Counted from the stretch's first letter, positions 27,242 through 37,236 are shown. The stretch is DNA of 46,317 nt from Kocuria sp. (GCA_030454085.1 JAKDJD010000020.1:1-46317); one strand, 5' to 3'. Made by a program: numbers and translations. Notes: generated from the sequence alone by a model not told the origin.

Positions 27242-28026
27242 AAGTCATCGGTTGCACCGGCTCGTTCGCCGGGCCGCAGTCCCCGGCGTCCTGCTACCTG
27301 GTCTCATCCACTGATTCCGCGGGACGAATCTGGCGGGTCCTTCTGGACATGGGAAGCGGCTCGCTGGGAGAGATCCAGAAGCACATCGAGCTCACCTCGA
27401 TCGACGCCGTGTTCGTGAGTCATCTGCACCCCGATCACTGTGTCGACCTTGCCGGACTGTATATTGCGGCTCGCTGGGACCCGCGCGGATGGTCCACCGG
27501 CCCCATCGACGTCTGGTGCCCCAAGGGAACGGACTCCTACCTGGCCCGGACGCACAGCATGCCCCCTGAAGCGACCCTCGGCGACCAATTCAACTTCCAC
27601 GAATGGGCGGACGAGGAAATCGTCGAGGTCGGCCCGCTGTCCGTCCAGCCCTTCCGGGTCGTGCACCCCATCGAGGATCCCTTCGCCCTGCGCGTGACCG
27701 AACACGGTGAGGGTGGCGACGTCGTCCTGACGTATTCGGGAGATTCGGATGCCTGCGAGGGGCTGACCCGAGCCGCGGAAGGCTCCGATCTCTTTCTCTG
27801 CGAAGCCGCCTACATGGAAGGACGCGACGACGGCCTGCGAGGCATCCACCTCACGGGGGCAAGAGCCGGGCAGACCGCCCAGGAGGCCGGAACCCGCCGA
27901 CTCCTGCTGACCCACTTGCCCATCTGGAACGACAAGACCACGGTGCTCGCTGAGGCCCGTGATCACTTCGACGGGCCGGCCGAGGTGGTCGCTCCTCTGG
28001 CGGAATACACGCTCGGTCGCGCCTGA
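27232..28026 (+). CDS. MBL-fold metallo-hydrolase
   Basis: A 264-residue metallo-beta-lactamase-fold protein. It has the metal motif SHLHPDHC (HxHxDH, about 63-70), a later GDSD (about residue 170), a CEAAY metal-bridging region and the final histidine in LLTHLP. It resembles the cyclic-phosphodiesterase or RNase Z-like MBL group found between murI and rph in actinobacteria. A nucleotide or RNA substrate is likely from the neighbourhood (rph follows) but unproven. The start lies inside murI, with AGAGGAA as ribosome site. Confidence 0.88.
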   Translation: MELKVIGCTGSFAGPQSPASCYLVSSTDSAGRIWRVLLDMGSGSLGEIQKHIELTSIDAVFVSHLHPDHCVDLAGLYIAARWDPRGWSTGPIDVWCPKGTDSYLARTHSMPPEATLGDQFNFHEWADEEIVEVGPLSVQPFRVVHPIEDPFALRVTEHGEGGDVVLTYSGDSDACEGLTRAAEGSDLFLCEAAYMEGRDDGLRGIHLTGARAGQTAQEAGTRRLLLTHLPIWNDKTTVLAEARDHFDGPAEVVAPLAEYTLGRA

Positions 28027-28081
28027 CCGACGGACCGACTCAGCGGGCCTGTCACCGTGGGCCATTCACGCCGGGCGGCGG

Positions 28082-28087
28082 TATGGT
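28082..28087 (+). promoter_or_regulatory. -10 element of leaderless rph transcript
   Basis: TATGGT, 6 bases before the rph ATG at 28094. Confidence 0.55.
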
Positions 28088-28093
28088 GAAGAC

Positions 28094-28855
28094 ATGACTT
28101 CTCAGACCTCCCCGAACAGTGCCACGACGAGAGCCGACGGGCGAGCCGTCGACGAACTCCGGCCCATTTCCATTACCCGTGGCTGGTCCCGCAACGCGGA
28201 AGGCTCCGCGCTCATCGAGTTCGGCAATACGCGAGTCCTGTGCACCGCTTCGCTGACCGAGGGGGTGCCCCGCTGGCTCAAGGGCGAGGGCAAGGGGTGG
28301 GTCACCGCCGAATACGCGATGCTTCCCCGGGCGACCAACACGCGCTCCGCCCGCGAATCGGTCAAGGGAAAGATCGGCGGACGCACCCATGAGATCTCAC
28401 GCCTGATCGGACGTTCCCTGCGGGCCGTGATCGATACCGAGGCCCTGGGGGAGAACACGGTGGTTCTCGACTGCGACGTGCTCCAAGCCGACGGCGGAAC
28501 GCGCACGGCCGCCATCACCGGGGCCTATGTTGCGCTCGCAGAGGCCGTCGCGTGGGCACAGCGCGAGGGGATCGTGGATCGGAAGAAGACCCCGTTGACC
28601 GATTCCGTTTCGGCCGTCTCGGTCGGGATCATCGACGGGACCCCGATGCTGGATCTTCCTTACGTCGAGGACGTCCGGGCCGAGACGGACATGAACGTGG
28701 TGGTCACCGGTTCGGGGGCCTTCGTCGAGGTCCAGGGAACGGCCGAAGGAACCCCCTTCGACCGTGACGAGCTCAATCTCCTGCTGGACCTCGCGTTGGC
28801 GGGCACCTCGGAACTGGCAACGATCCAGCAGCAGACGCTCGAGGAGTCGGCATGA
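28094..28855 (+). CDS. rph: Ribonuclease PH
   Basis: A 253-residue phosphorolytic 3'-5' exoribonuclease for tRNA 3' maturation. Characteristic stretches are [32 protein letters not shown] (about 17-48), [31 protein letters not shown], the phosphate site [12 protein letters not shown], and [20 protein letters not shown] C-terminal sequence. The start was chosen by the TATGGT element and by match to the family N-terminus. Its stop overlaps rdgB as ATGA. Confidence 0.96.
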   Translation: MTSQTSPNSATTRADGRAVDELRPISITRGWSRNAEGSALIEFGNTRVLCTASLTEGVPRWLKGEGKGWVTAEYAMLPRATNTRSARESVKGKIGGRTHEISRLIGRSLRAVIDTEALGENTVVLDCDVLQADGGTRTAAITGAYVALAEAVAWAQREGIVDRKKTPLTDSVSAVSVGIIDGTPMLDLPYVEDVRAETDMNVVVTGSGAFVEVQGTAEGTPFDRDELNLLLDLALAGTSELATIQQQTLEESA

Positions 28856-29517
28856 GCTCCGAGGGACAGCCAGAGCCGGTACTCGTCCTGGCGAGCCACA
28901 ATGCCGGGAAACTGGTCGAACTGCGAGAAATACTCCGGGGTCGTGTCCGTGGCCTGGACGTTGACACTCAGGTGGTGGACGCCGGTGCGGTCGGTGCGCC
29001 CGACGTCGTCGAAACGGGCGTGACGTTCGCGGAGAATTCTCTCCTCAAGGCGCGGGCGGTGGCGGCGGCCACGGGGCTCGTGGCCGTCGCCGATGACTCC
29101 GGTCTGTGCGTCGACGTCATGAATGGTGCACCCGGGATCTTCTCGGCGCGCTGGTCGGGACGCCACGGGGACGACGCCGCCAACATCGACCTGCTCCTTG
29201 CCCAGTTGGGTGACATTCCCGAGGAACACAGAACGGCCCACTTCGAGTGTGCGGCGGGACTTGCCGGTCCCGGAGGCGTCGAGGTCGTCGAATACGGGCG
29301 CATGCCCGGTCGTCTTCTGAGGAGCGTCACCGGAACGAACGGTTTCGGCTACGACCCGATTTTTGCACCCGACGAACTGACGGGTGGGGACGCCGGGCTG
29401 TCGGCGGCTCAGATCTCCGCCGAACTGAAGAATGCGATCAGTCATCGGGCGAGGGCCTTCGCGGCGCTCGTTCCGCATATCGACGCTGCGCTCTCATCGG
29501 ATCTCGCCCAGAGGTAG
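28852..29517 (+). CDS. rdgB: RdgB/HAM1 non-canonical purine NTP pyrophosphatase
   Basis: A 221-residue enzyme that hydrolyses dITP, ITP and XTP to monophosphates. Motifs are [13 protein letters not shown] (substrate loop SHNxxK), [12 protein letters not shown] with the catalytic acidic pair, [20 protein letters not shown] and the C-terminal SHRARAF. It is translationally coupled to rph by a 4-base overlap, a very common pairing. Confidence 0.96.
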   Translation: MSSEGQPEPVLVLASHNAGKLVELREILRGRVRGLDVDTQVVDAGAVGAPDVVETGVTFAENSLLKARAVAAATGLVAVADDSGLCVDVMNGAPGIFSARWSGRHGDDAANIDLLLAQLGDIPEEHRTAHFECAAGLAGPGGVEVVEYGRMPGRLLRSVTGTNGFGYDPIFAPDELTGGDAGLSAAQISAELKNAISHRARAFAALVPHIDAALSSDLAQR

Positions 29518-29523
29518 TCATTC

Positions 29524-30396
29524 GTGTCCCGCATGTCCAGATTCGCCCAGATGCGATACTTCCCCCTCATCAAGGCCGTATTGGACCAGGCAGGTGCTCC
29601 CGTCGGGCCCGATGAGTGGGACGTGCACTCGAACGGGTCCGCGCACATCGTGGTCAACGCCGGCCATCGGCTCAGCGTGAGAGTGGCCAAGAATCTGACG
29701 GCCGGCGAGGCCATGGAGACCAGGACCAGGTTGTTGCGGGCACTTCCCGACGACCTTCCATTCGCCGTTCCTCGGCCGCTGACCCGGGTGAGCTCAGGCG
29801 GGGGGTATAGGGCGGTGGGCCTCAGCGGTATTCCGGGGTACGCCTGGTACATGGGGCGGGCGCGGGCCCGTCAACTCGGACGAGCCTTGAGGGCTATCGG
29901 AGGCATGGACCCGGTGCCCCTCGAACCCTATTTGGAGCCGGTTCACCACCACTGGGGTGGGGACGACTGGGAGAAGACGCTGAGAGAACAGGTCGTGCCC
30001 CGGTTGCTCCCCGGCAATCGGCACGTCGCGGAGCGTCTTATCGAGGAAGTCCTGGAGATGGAGCCCGTGGACCCGCGCATCATTCACTCGGACTTCTCCG
30101 GGCACAACATCCTCTGGAACAAGGACAAATTGACCGGCGTCATCGACTGGGACCACGCGGCGCTCGGGGACCCCTCCTGGGACATCGCCGCCGCGGCGAA
30201 CTGGTACGGCTGGGACGTGCTGACGAAATGCGTCGGCAAGGAGTGGGCGGAACGGGCAAAAATCGTCTATCACCTCATGCCCCTCCAATCTGTCGGCTAT
30301 GCCATCGTGAATGGGGGCGGGGGAGCCATCACGCGTCAGTCCCTGGAGAGAGCCGACGCTTGGTTCGAGGAGCACCGGGGCGAGCTCCCCGCGTGA
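29524..30396 (+). CDS. APH-family phosphotransferase (kinase-like)
   Basis: A 290-residue protein of the aminoglycoside phosphotransferase/choline kinase fold. The catalytic loop is HSDFSGHN (His188, Asp190, Asn195) and the metal site is GVIDWDHAALGDP (Asp208). The N-lobe is basic and less clear (SVRVAKN likely holds the ATP lysine). Substrate unknown: the family includes kinases for antibiotics, sugars, homoserine and choline. It follows rdgB after 6 bases and has AGAGGTAG before its GTG, so it is expressed with rph-rdgB. Resistance should not be inferred from family alone. Confidence 0.85.
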   Translation: MSRMSRFAQMRYFPLIKAVLDQAGAPVGPDEWDVHSNGSAHIVVNAGHRLSVRVAKNLTAGEAMETRTRLLRALPDDLPFAVPRPLTRVSSGGGYRAVGLSGIPGYAWYMGRARARQLGRALRAIGGMDPVPLEPYLEPVHHHWGGDDWEKTLREQVVPRLLPGNRHVAERLIEEVLEMEPVDPRIIHSDFSGHNILWNKDKLTGVIDWDHAALGDPSWDIAAAANWYGWDVLTKCVGKEWAERAKIVYHLMPLQSVGYAIVNGGGGAITRQSLERADAWFEEHRGELPA

Positions 30397-30427
30397 CCCG
30401 TCGCCATCGGCCCGGCCCCCGACGAAC

Positions 30428-31516
30428 TCAGGACTGCGGCAGGAAGCCCTCCCAGGCGCGCACGGCGGATGTCCACCGCCCGACGGCGGCATCCACGGTG
30501 CACGGCACCGCCGGGCCGTCACCGGGGAAGCCTGGCTGGTCCCGTGTATGCACGGCGTGCTCTTGGTCCCCCGGACGAGCGGCCTCCCTGAGCACCTGCG
30601 CGAGGCATCCCGCGACGGTCCCTGAATCGTCGGTTGCCTCGCCCTCCATCGCGGAGCGGACGGCGTGGACCAGGACCGAAACGCATTCGACCTCGACCGG
30701 GTCTTCTGCTGCCGTAGGGTGTCGAGCCAGACTCTTCACGGCGGCCGTGGTCCCGGGAGCCTCGGCGAACAGGGCGCTGAGGCCTCGGTCGGAGCTCCCC
30801 ATCGCCGCGTACTGCTGCCGGAGCCCGCGAGGAGCTGCGGTCCGGCCGGCATCGCCGTCGGGCAGGACCGCGGCAACATCGTCCAGGGCCTTCTCGATTC
30901 TCGAGGCCGACGTGGCGGACTCGGACGTATCCGTGGCGGACGAGGCGAGACAGGTTCTCAGGAGAAAGACCCAGGCAACCCCACAGGCAAGGGCCTCTGG
31001 CGACCCGTGTGTCAGGCCCGTGACATTGGCGACCAACTGTCCGAGGTGCGGAGCTGAATCCTGTGGGTACAGTGCCAATGGAGCGAGCCGGGGGAGAAAA
31101 GCAGCCGAGACGGCATCCGGAAAATCGTGTCGTGCGGGATACTGCATGTCCGGCCGCCCCAGGGCCTGTGCCGTCGTCGCGTCGAGAGAGGCCAACTCCA
31201 GGTCTCTCTCCGAGAGGTCCTGGCCGGCCGTTGATTCCCAACCGGCCCGGGGCGGCAGCGGAGCCGACGGGTCCACCGAGAGCCCGATGACACGGGCCCA
31301 GCGAAAGTTCTGCAACCAGATCGACGCCGTTTCGTCGGCGGACTGGCCCCTGCACGCCCACTCGACAATGTCGCTCATACCCTCCAGCGTCGCGACCGTA
31401 CCCACCGCCAGGGCGGGGTCGGCATCGGTTGCGGCTCCCAGTACACGGTGAACCATGTCTCGGTACTCGGGGCGGGCGGGCGACGGCGCGGCCGGAAGGC
31501 AGGTTGAATCGGGCAT
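30428..31516 (-). CDS. ADP-ribosylglycohydrolase-fold protein, probably inactive
   Basis: A 362-residue helical protein. The central region RLAPLALYP followed by LVANVTGLTHGSPEALACGVAWVFLLRTCL is the ADP-ribosylglycohydrolase (DraG/ARH) pattern (family: R-x-x-P-L-A-L, then S-x-x-T-H, then EAL). Catalysis in the family needs GDALG and TDDT near the N-terminus and a C-terminal Asp-rich DTxG site that bind two Mg ions. Here the N-terminus reads GAATDADPALAVG and no C-terminal DTxG is present. It therefore looks like a binding or degenerate version. The ATG follows a TAGAAT element by 7 bases. It diverges from sbcD. Fold assignment is moderate; lack of function is inference. Confidence 0.65.
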   Translation of the reverse strand: MPDSTCLPAAPSPARPEYRDMVHRVLGAATDADPALAVGTVATLEGMSDIVEWACRGQSADETASIWLQNFRWARVIGLSVDPSAPLPPRAGWESTAGQDLSERDLELASLDATTAQALGRPDMQYPARHDFPDAVSAAFLPRLAPLALYPQDSAPHLGQLVANVTGLTHGSPEALACGVAWVFLLRTCLASSATDTSESATSASRIEKALDDVAAVLPDGDAGRTAAPRGLRQQYAAMGSSDRGLSALFAEAPGTTAAVKSLARHPTAAEDPVEVECVSVLVHAVRSAMEGEATDDSGTVAGCLAQVLREAARPGDQEHAVHTRDQPGFPGDGPAVPCTVDAAVGRWTSAVRAWEGFLPQS

Positions 31517-31523
31517 GCGAAGT

Positions 31524-31529
31524 ATTCTA
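31524..31529 (-). promoter_or_regulatory. -10 element of leaderless transcript (DraG-fold gene)
   Basis: TAGAAT on the minus strand, 7 bases before the ATG ending at 31516. Confidence 0.6.
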
Positions 31530-31583
31530 GTCGGCGTCCCCGGACCGCCCCTCGGGCTGCCTTAACTTGTCAGTCGGGCGGGA

Positions 31584-31589
31584 TAGGTT
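31584..31589 (+). promoter_or_regulatory. -10 element of leaderless sbcD transcript
   Basis: TAGGTT, 6 bases before the sbcD ATG at 31596. Confidence 0.55.
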
Positions 31590-31595
31590 GAGCGT

Positions 31596-32762
31596 ATGAG
31601 AATCCTTCATACCTCGGACCTTCACCTCGGCAGGTCCTTCCACGGTCGCTCTCTGTTCCGGGAACAAGAGGCGTGGGCACGCGAGCTGATCGCTATGTGC
31701 GAGGCGCAGGAGGTCGGCGCCGTCATCATGGCGGGGGACATCTACGACCAGGCCTCACCCAGGACCGATGTCATCGAACAGTTCTCCCGGCTTCTCACCC
31801 GCCTCCGGGATCTCGACGTCGAGGTCGTGCTGACCAGCGGGAACCATGATTCCGCGGCTCGGTTGGGTTTCGCGTCGAGCCTTCTCGAGAGCGCCGGAGT
31901 GCACTTTCGGACGCGTATTGAGGACATCGATCGCCCTGTGCGCCTGGCCGACGGCACGCTCGTGTACGGGATCCCCTATCTGGATCCGCGCTCGTCCGCG
32001 GCCGTCCTGGGAACCCGCCCCACGCATCACGAGGTCCTGTCGGCCGCCGTCGAGCGGGCACGCGACCACAGGCTGCGTCACCCACACCAAATGGCCGTGA
32101 TCGTGGCCCACTGCTTCGCGAGCGGAGCCGAGGGAACGGATTCCGAAAGGATCATCGATACCGGCAACCTCGGCGTCGTCTCCGCGGATATCTTCGATGG
32201 GTTCGACTACGCGGCGCTGGGCCATCTGCATGGGAGACAGGCGATACGGGATACGGTCAGGTACAGCGGTTCGCCCTTGCCGTTCTCCTTCTCGGAGGCC
32301 AACCACCGGAAGGGGTATTGGTTGCTGGACACCTCGGCGGAATCATTGCACGTCGAGGCGGGAGAATGGACCAAGGCGGTTGACTTGGCGTGCATCTCCG
32401 GGGAACTCGAGGACCTCTTGTCCTCGGAAGATGTCGCCTGGGCCGAAAACTGCCTGTGCCAGGTCACCCTGACCGACCGACGCCGGCCGGCTCACCCGAT
32501 GGAGCGGTTGCGCGCCCGATTCCCCGAAACCCTTGAGCTCAAGTTTTCAGGCCTCGAAGCGGCCGAGCAGGACACGTACGCCTCACGAATGGCCAAAGCC
32601 CAGTCTCCGGCGGAAGCGTGTGCGGCCTTCTACGAACAGGTCAGGGGCCGGGAACTCGATACGAGGGAACGCGAGGAAATCATCTCGGCGGTTGCCGAAG
32701 CGGAAAGGCTTCGGGCTGCGGGTGACATGGACTCACCGAGCGGGGAGGAGGGACAAGCATGA
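31596..32762 (+). CDS. sbcD: SbcCD nuclease subunit D
   Basis: A 388-residue Mre11-type metallophosphoesterase, the nuclease half of the SbcCD complex that cuts hairpins and processes DNA ends. Metal motifs: SDLHLG (Asp8, His10), AGDIYD (Asp48), TSGNHD (Asn83, His84), VAHCF and GHLHG. Length is normal. The stop overlaps the sbcC start as ATGA, so the two subunits are made together. Confidence 0.96.
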   Translation: MRILHTSDLHLGRSFHGRSLFREQEAWARELIAMCEAQEVGAVIMAGDIYDQASPRTDVIEQFSRLLTRLRDLDVEVVLTSGNHDSAARLGFASSLLESAGVHFRTRIEDIDRPVRLADGTLVYGIPYLDPRSSAAVLGTRPTHHEVLSAAVERARDHRLRHPHQMAVIVAHCFASGAEGTDSERIIDTGNLGVVSADIFDGFDYAALGHLHGRQAIRDTVRYSGSPLPFSFSEANHRKGYWLLDTSAESLHVEAGEWTKAVDLACISGELEDLLSSEDVAWAENCLCQVTLTDRRRPAHPMERLRARFPETLELKFSGLEAAEQDTYASRMAKAQSPAEACAAFYEQVRGRELDTREREEIISAVAEAERLRAAGDMDSPSGEEGQA

Positions 32763-35700
32763 GGCTGCATCACTTGGAACTGTGCGCGTTCGGACCGTTT
32801 CCGTCCAAGGAACGCGTTGATTTCGACACCTTGAACGAGGCCGGGCTCTTCCTACTCAGCGGCCCGACCGGGGCCGGCAAGTCGACCGTCTTCGACGCCA
32901 TATGCTTTGCCCTCTACGGCTCGACCACTCGCCCGGAGAACACGAAGAGCCTCTACTCCGATTTCGCGAAGCCCGGTACCGAACCGTACGTGGACCTCGA
33001 GCTGACCGTGGGGGGCCACCGTTACCGGATCCATCGAACCCCCGAATGGGCTCGACCCTCCACCAGGGCCAAGAGCGGCTGGGTTACGGAACATCCCCAG
33101 GTGGCTCTCTACCGTTGCCTCGCGGAGGACGACGCCGCAGCCTCCGACGCGGACTGGGAAGTCCTGTCCGTACGGAACGACGAGGCCGGCAGGATCGTCT
33201 CCGAAGCATTCGGCCTGACGAGGGAGCAGTTTGCGCAGGTCGTCATGCTTCCACAGGGGCAATTCGCCCGCTTCCTCTCGGCATCATCGGACGATCGCGA
33301 AAAACTCCTCAGACGCCTGTTCCCCGTGGACCTGTATTCCGACGTCCGGGACGTGGTGAAGCAACGGTCCGACGCCGCAGCCCAGCGATTCCGAGACTTG
33401 TCGGCCGAGGTCCGGCGGGGCCACGAGGAGGTCAAGGCGCTGCTCGAACGTCTCTCGCTGGCCGAAGAAGTCGAACCCGACCAGGCGGATGGCATGGTGT
33501 TCGTCAACATGCAATCAGCGATGGACCGTCTGGAGCGCGCCCGGTCACAGGCCGCGACGGCTCGTGACGACGCGGGCGAGCAAGCCAGCAAAGCCGGTCG
33601 AAACGCTGATGCTGTGGAAAGGGGAATCGGGGAATGGCGGGAACACGATCGGCTCGTGGCGCGCAGAACCTCCGTGCAGGAGGCCGAACAACGGATTGCC
33701 ACGGACAGGCAGACGGAGGAACGCGCCGCCGCATCGATTCCGGTCCATGAAGCACGGGAGCGGCTTCGACAGACCCGGCAGCAAGTGGCCGACAAGGAGA
33801 ACCAACTCGCAGACCTTCTGACTCGTGCTCGCACCCTGACCGAGGAGCCGGTTGCGGCCGTGGCGGAATCGGAATCAGAGCGCGAGCTGGAGCGTTCCTA
33901 CTGGGCCTCACCCGATCAGGTCGATGGCGAAGAATACGATGGCCTGCTCGAGCGTCGTCGTGAAACCGTGGGGGAATTGCTGCGCAGAATCCGGGACGCC
34001 GAGGAACTTGAGACGGCATTGCTTGAACCGGTCCGGAGGAAAACCGAATCGGAAGCACAGCTTCTTCGTGCGGTCGAACGAGAGAATGAGCTCGGGCGGA
34101 CCCGCGAGAGACTGGCTCACGAGCACGATGAACTCTCCGAAGCGATCTCTCTCCTGCCCGAAGCTGCCGCGGCCGAGTCGGAAACCTCTCGTGTGCTCGA
34201 GCTGACTCGTCGTGCCCAGGGAACCCGAGATGACTTGGGGAAGGCAACGCAGGACGCCGAGCAGGCGGAATCACGCCGCAAGGAAGCTTCTCGCCAGTAC
34301 GACGACCTGATGAGCAGGCGTTTCCGGCAGGCCGTCATGGTTCTTGCCGACGATCTCGAGGCCGAGCAACCGTGCCCGGTGTGCGGGTCCACCGAGCATC
34401 CTGACCCCGCCCACGCCGAAACATCGGGTCGTGAACTCATGGTCTCGGAGGAGGACCTCGAACGGTCCGCCCGAGAGAGGGACAGAAGCGACGCGCTCGC
34501 GAAGGAAACATTCGCTCGGTGTGCCGAGCTCAAAAGCGCGCTCGAGGAGCTGGAGTCCCAAGGTGCACGCGCTCGTCTCTCTGAGGCCGAGGACGCCGCG
34601 CGCGAGGCAAAAGAACGGCACCGAAAGGTCCACGATCAGAAACAACGGTGCACGGACATCGAAGGCCGTCTGGACAGCTTGTGGCAGGAAATTCGCGACG
34701 CCGAATCACGGTCCCAAGAACTCAGAGTGGAGATCAGTGCGCTCGATTCCACGATCCAGGAGCTTCAGGACCGACGGGCCAACGCCTCGTCCGCCCTCGC
34801 CGGGGTGCCGGGCCGAGACGGGCTGGGCAGGATCAAGGCACGAATCGAGAAACTTCGTGAGCATCGGTCCGCGACCGACCGCTTGCGAGGACACGTACAG
34901 GGTCTGAGAGAAAACGAGCAAGCCGCGGTGGCCGACCTCTCCCGAGAGGTGACCGAGAGCATCTTCGACGATGCCGACGAGGCAGAACGGCACTGGCTTC
35001 CCCCGAAGGAACTCGCTGCATTGCGCGAGAGACTACGGGCTTTCGATGAGGAACGCGCCCGCATCGACGAAGCCTGGAACGCCGCGTGGCACGAGGCCAT
35101 GCTGGAACGTATCGACGCGGGAGAATCCAGGCCCGACCCCGAGGACGCGGAACGGACCCGGAGGGCCGCAGAGGAAGCCAGAAAGAGCTATGAGGAGGAG
35201 CTGGCCAGGGAAACCACGTTCCGTGAGGGCCTGTCCACGGTCGAGCGGATCCGTTCCGGTGACCAGAATCTGCAAGTCCAGGTCCAGCAGGCCTCGGATA
35301 CCGCGCGGATGCTCAAGGACCTGGCGGATGTGGCCTCAGGCCTCGGTGGGGAGAATCTGCAGAGGATGTCCTTGACCACTTTTGTGCTCGCCGCGCAGCT
35401 CGAAGAAATCGCCGAGGCCGCGACCGTCAGACTCAAGAACATGACCAATGGTCGGTACAGTCTGAGACATTCCGACGCCACGGCCGGAAGGAACAAGAAG
35501 TCGGGACTCGGGTTGGAGATTTTCGACTCCTGGACCTCCGAAACCCGTTCGACGTCGTCCTTGTCCGGGGGAGAGACGTTCATGGCGTCATTGTGCCTGG
35601 CCCTGGGTCTGGCGGATGTGGTCCAAGCCCGTGCCGGAGGCATTGAAGTCGATACACTCTTTGTCGACGAAGGTTTTGGATCCCTCGACGAGGACACTCT

Positions 35701-35854
35701 CGAGGACGTCATGGACGCCATCGACGGCTTGCGCGAGAATGGCCGGGTCATTGGTCTCGTCAGCCACGTCGCCGACATGAAAACCAGAATCCCCGAGCAC
35801 GTGAGAATCACCAGGTCCCCGAGCGGGTCCTCATTGGAGTCGAAGTCATCATGA
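32759..35854 (+). CDS. sbcC: SbcCD nuclease subunit C (SMC-like ATPase)
   Basis: The 1031-residue Rad50-type ATPase. Walker A is GPTGAGKST (35-43). Long Glu/Arg/Ala-rich coiled coils occupy about 180-500 and 570-880. The zinc hook CPVC is at 539-542. The ABC signature SLSGGETFMASL and Walker B DTLFVDEGFGSLDED are near the C-terminus. It forms the clamp that feeds DNA ends to SbcD. It overlaps both sbcD and the MFS gene by 4 bases. Confidence 0.96.
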   Translation: MRLHHLELCAFGPFPSKERVDFDTLNEAGLFLLSGPTGAGKSTVFDAICFALYGSTTRPENTKSLYSDFAKPGTEPYVDLELTVGGHRYRIHRTPEWARPSTRAKSGWVTEHPQVALYRCLAEDDAAASDADWEVLSVRNDEAGRIVSEAFGLTREQFAQVVMLPQGQFARFLSASSDDREKLLRRLFPVDLYSDVRDVVKQRSDAAAQRFRDLSAEVRRGHEEVKALLERLSLAEEVEPDQADGMVFVNMQSAMDRLERARSQAATARDDAGEQASKAGRNADAVERGIGEWREHDRLVARRTSVQEAEQRIATDRQTEERAAASIPVHEARERLRQTRQQVADKENQLADLLTRARTLTEEPVAAVAESESERELERSYWASPDQVDGEEYDGLLERRRETVGELLRRIRDAEELETALLEPVRRKTESEAQLLRAVERENELGRTRERLAHEHDELSEAISLLPEAAAAESETSRVLELTRRAQGTRDDLGKATQDAEQAESRRKEASRQYDDLMSRRFRQAVMVLADDLEAEQPCPVCGSTEHPDPAHAETSGRELMVSEEDLERSARERDRSDALAKETFARCAELKSALEELESQGARARLSEAEDAAREAKERHRKVHDQKQRCTDIEGRLDSLWQEIRDAESRSQELRVEISALDSTIQELQDRRANASSALAGVPGRDGLGRIKARIEKLREHRSATDRLRGHVQGLRENEQAAVADLSREVTESIFDDADEAERHWLPPKELAALRERLRAFDEERARIDEAWNAAWHEAMLERIDAGESRPDPEDAERTRRAAEEARKSYEEELARETTFREGLSTVERIRSGDQNLQVQVQQASDTARMLKDLADVASGLGGENLQRMSLTTFVLAAQLEEIAEAATVRLKNMTNGRYSLRHSDATAGRNKKSGLGLEIFDSWTSETRSTSSLSGGETFMASLCLALGLADVVQARAGGIEVDTLFVDEGFGSLDEDTLEDVMDAIDGLRENGRVIGLVSHVADMKTRIPEHVRITRSPSGSSLESKSS

Positions 35855-37236
35855 GTATGCCGCCAGTGACCGGGCCGCAGCCCCAGCTTCCCGAGCGTGA
35901 CGAGCGCCGGTCGGCGAACGATCGATTCGGCGACGACGGCCAGCAGGGCGGCTCCAAACGGCCCACCGAGAGCACCATGGACCGGTTGCGGATCCTCACC
36001 GGGCTGGCGGGCCTCGGGTACTTGGCCATTTCGGTCATTGCACGGTTGCCGGTAGCCATGCTTCCGCTCGGAACCCTCATCATGATCGTTTCGTGGACGG
36101 ACGAGATCCTGCTCGGGGGATTCGCGGCGGGTGCCATGGCGCTGAGCATGGCGGTCATCGTGCCCATCTACGGTGCCATAGCCGAGAAGATCGGTCAGCG
36201 GCTCGTCCTGATGTTCTGCGTTCTCTCGAACATCGCGGCCATACTGTGGCTCATTAGCGAATCCGTGGAACTGCAGAAGCCGTCGGGCGGAAGCGTGACC
36301 GGTCTGCTGTCTGCCTGCATCGTGACGGGAGCGACCTCTGCTCCCGTGGCGGCCTTGGCACGGATTCGTTGGGCGGACGAATCACATCGCCTCGCCGACC
36401 GATCGCTCCTGAGTTCCTCCCTGGCGTTCGAGTCGGTGGCCGACGTCGTCGCCATCGCGCTAGGAGCCGCGGTGACCGGCGTGGCGTCCCTGCTCTGGCA
36501 CGCGCACTCGACCCTGTTGCTGGTCGGCGCCATCAACCTCGTTTCGGTGTCGGCCTTCGCCCTGACCCGGCTGCGGCACAGTGCGGCACCGTTGCCCAAG
36601 CCCGAACCACCGAGCCCGGAAAAACAGCGGGACAACGCGACGCGGCGCAAATTGATGTGGTTCCCCGTGGTCGGAATGGGAACGCTGGGCCTGCTCCTGG
36701 GGTCGATGCAATCGTCCCTCGTCAGCCTGAGCCAGAATTTTGATTCGGTCGAAGGCGTGGGGTTGCTCTACGCGGTGCTCGGTCTCAGTTCCCTGGTCGC
36801 CGCGATCACGGCGAATCTTCTTCAGGTCCGGACGTCCACGTGGGGCGCTTGGCTGTTCTGGGCCTGCGCCCTGACACTGGTGTCCCTGCCCGCCTCGATG
36901 CCAGGATCCATCCCGACCATGGCATTGGCCCTTGTCTTTTTGGGATTCGTGGTGGGTATTGCCCTCATCGTGACCGACTCCGTCGCTACCGCTGTCACGC
37001 CCAACGGCACCCTCGACGTCGTCATGGCTTCGACATTTGCCGCGCTCCTCAGCGGGACCGCGCTCGGGCTGGTCTGGGGAGCCGTCCTGGGGGATTCCTT
37101 GGGGTACAACACCGCGCTGCTGTTGCCCGTGCTGAGTGCGACGGCATACCTCATCCTGGGTCATACGTATGGCTACCTCTGGCGCCGATACTTCGAGTCC
37201 AGCATTCTCGGCGGCAAGCACAGTGCCCAGTCCTGA
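35851..37236 (+). CDS. MFS transporter
   Basis: A 461-residue integral membrane protein with a polar N-terminal tail (about 45 residues) and roughly twelve hydrophobic segments. The loop AEKIGQRLVLMF after the second or third helix matches the MFS G-x-L-a-D-r-x-G-r-r loop in degenerate form. A charged central loop (PKPEPPSPEKQRDNATRRK) separates the two halves. Substrate is unknown. It starts inside the sbcC stop (ATGA). A transporter after sbcC is seen in other actinobacteria, but a functional link to DNA repair is unclear. Confidence 0.85.
   Translation: MSMPPVTGPQPQLPERDERRSANDRFGDDGQQGGSKRPTESTMDRLRILTGLAGLGYLAISVIARLPVAMLPLGTLIMIVSWTDEILLGGFAAGAMALSMAVIVPIYGAIAEKIGQRLVLMFCVLSNIAAILWLISESVELQKPSGGSVTGLLSACIVTGATSAPVAALARIRWADESHRLADRSLLSSSLAFESVADVVAIALGAAVTGVASLLWHAHSTLLLVGAINLVSVSAFALTRLRHSAAPLPKPEPPSPEKQRDNATRRKLMWFPVVGMGTLGLLLGSMQSSLVSLSQNFDSVEGVGLLYAVLGLSSLVAAITANLLQVRTSTWGAWLFWACALTLVSLPASMPGSIPTMALALVFLGFVVGIALIVTDSVATAVTPNGTLDVVMASTFAALLSGTALGLVWGAVLGDSLGYNTALLLPVLSATAYLILGHTYGYLWRRYFESSILGGKHSAQS

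Noticed and set aside
29524..30396. APH-like gene as antibiotic resistance
   Set aside because: Family membership alone does not support resistance. The gene sits in a housekeeping operon without mobile elements.
30228..31451. A 407-codon plus-strand frame opposite the DraG-fold gene
   Set aside because: The minus-strand protein shows a coherent family pattern, a start with a -10 element and a helical composition. The plus-strand translation is Arg/Ser/Pro-rich noise.
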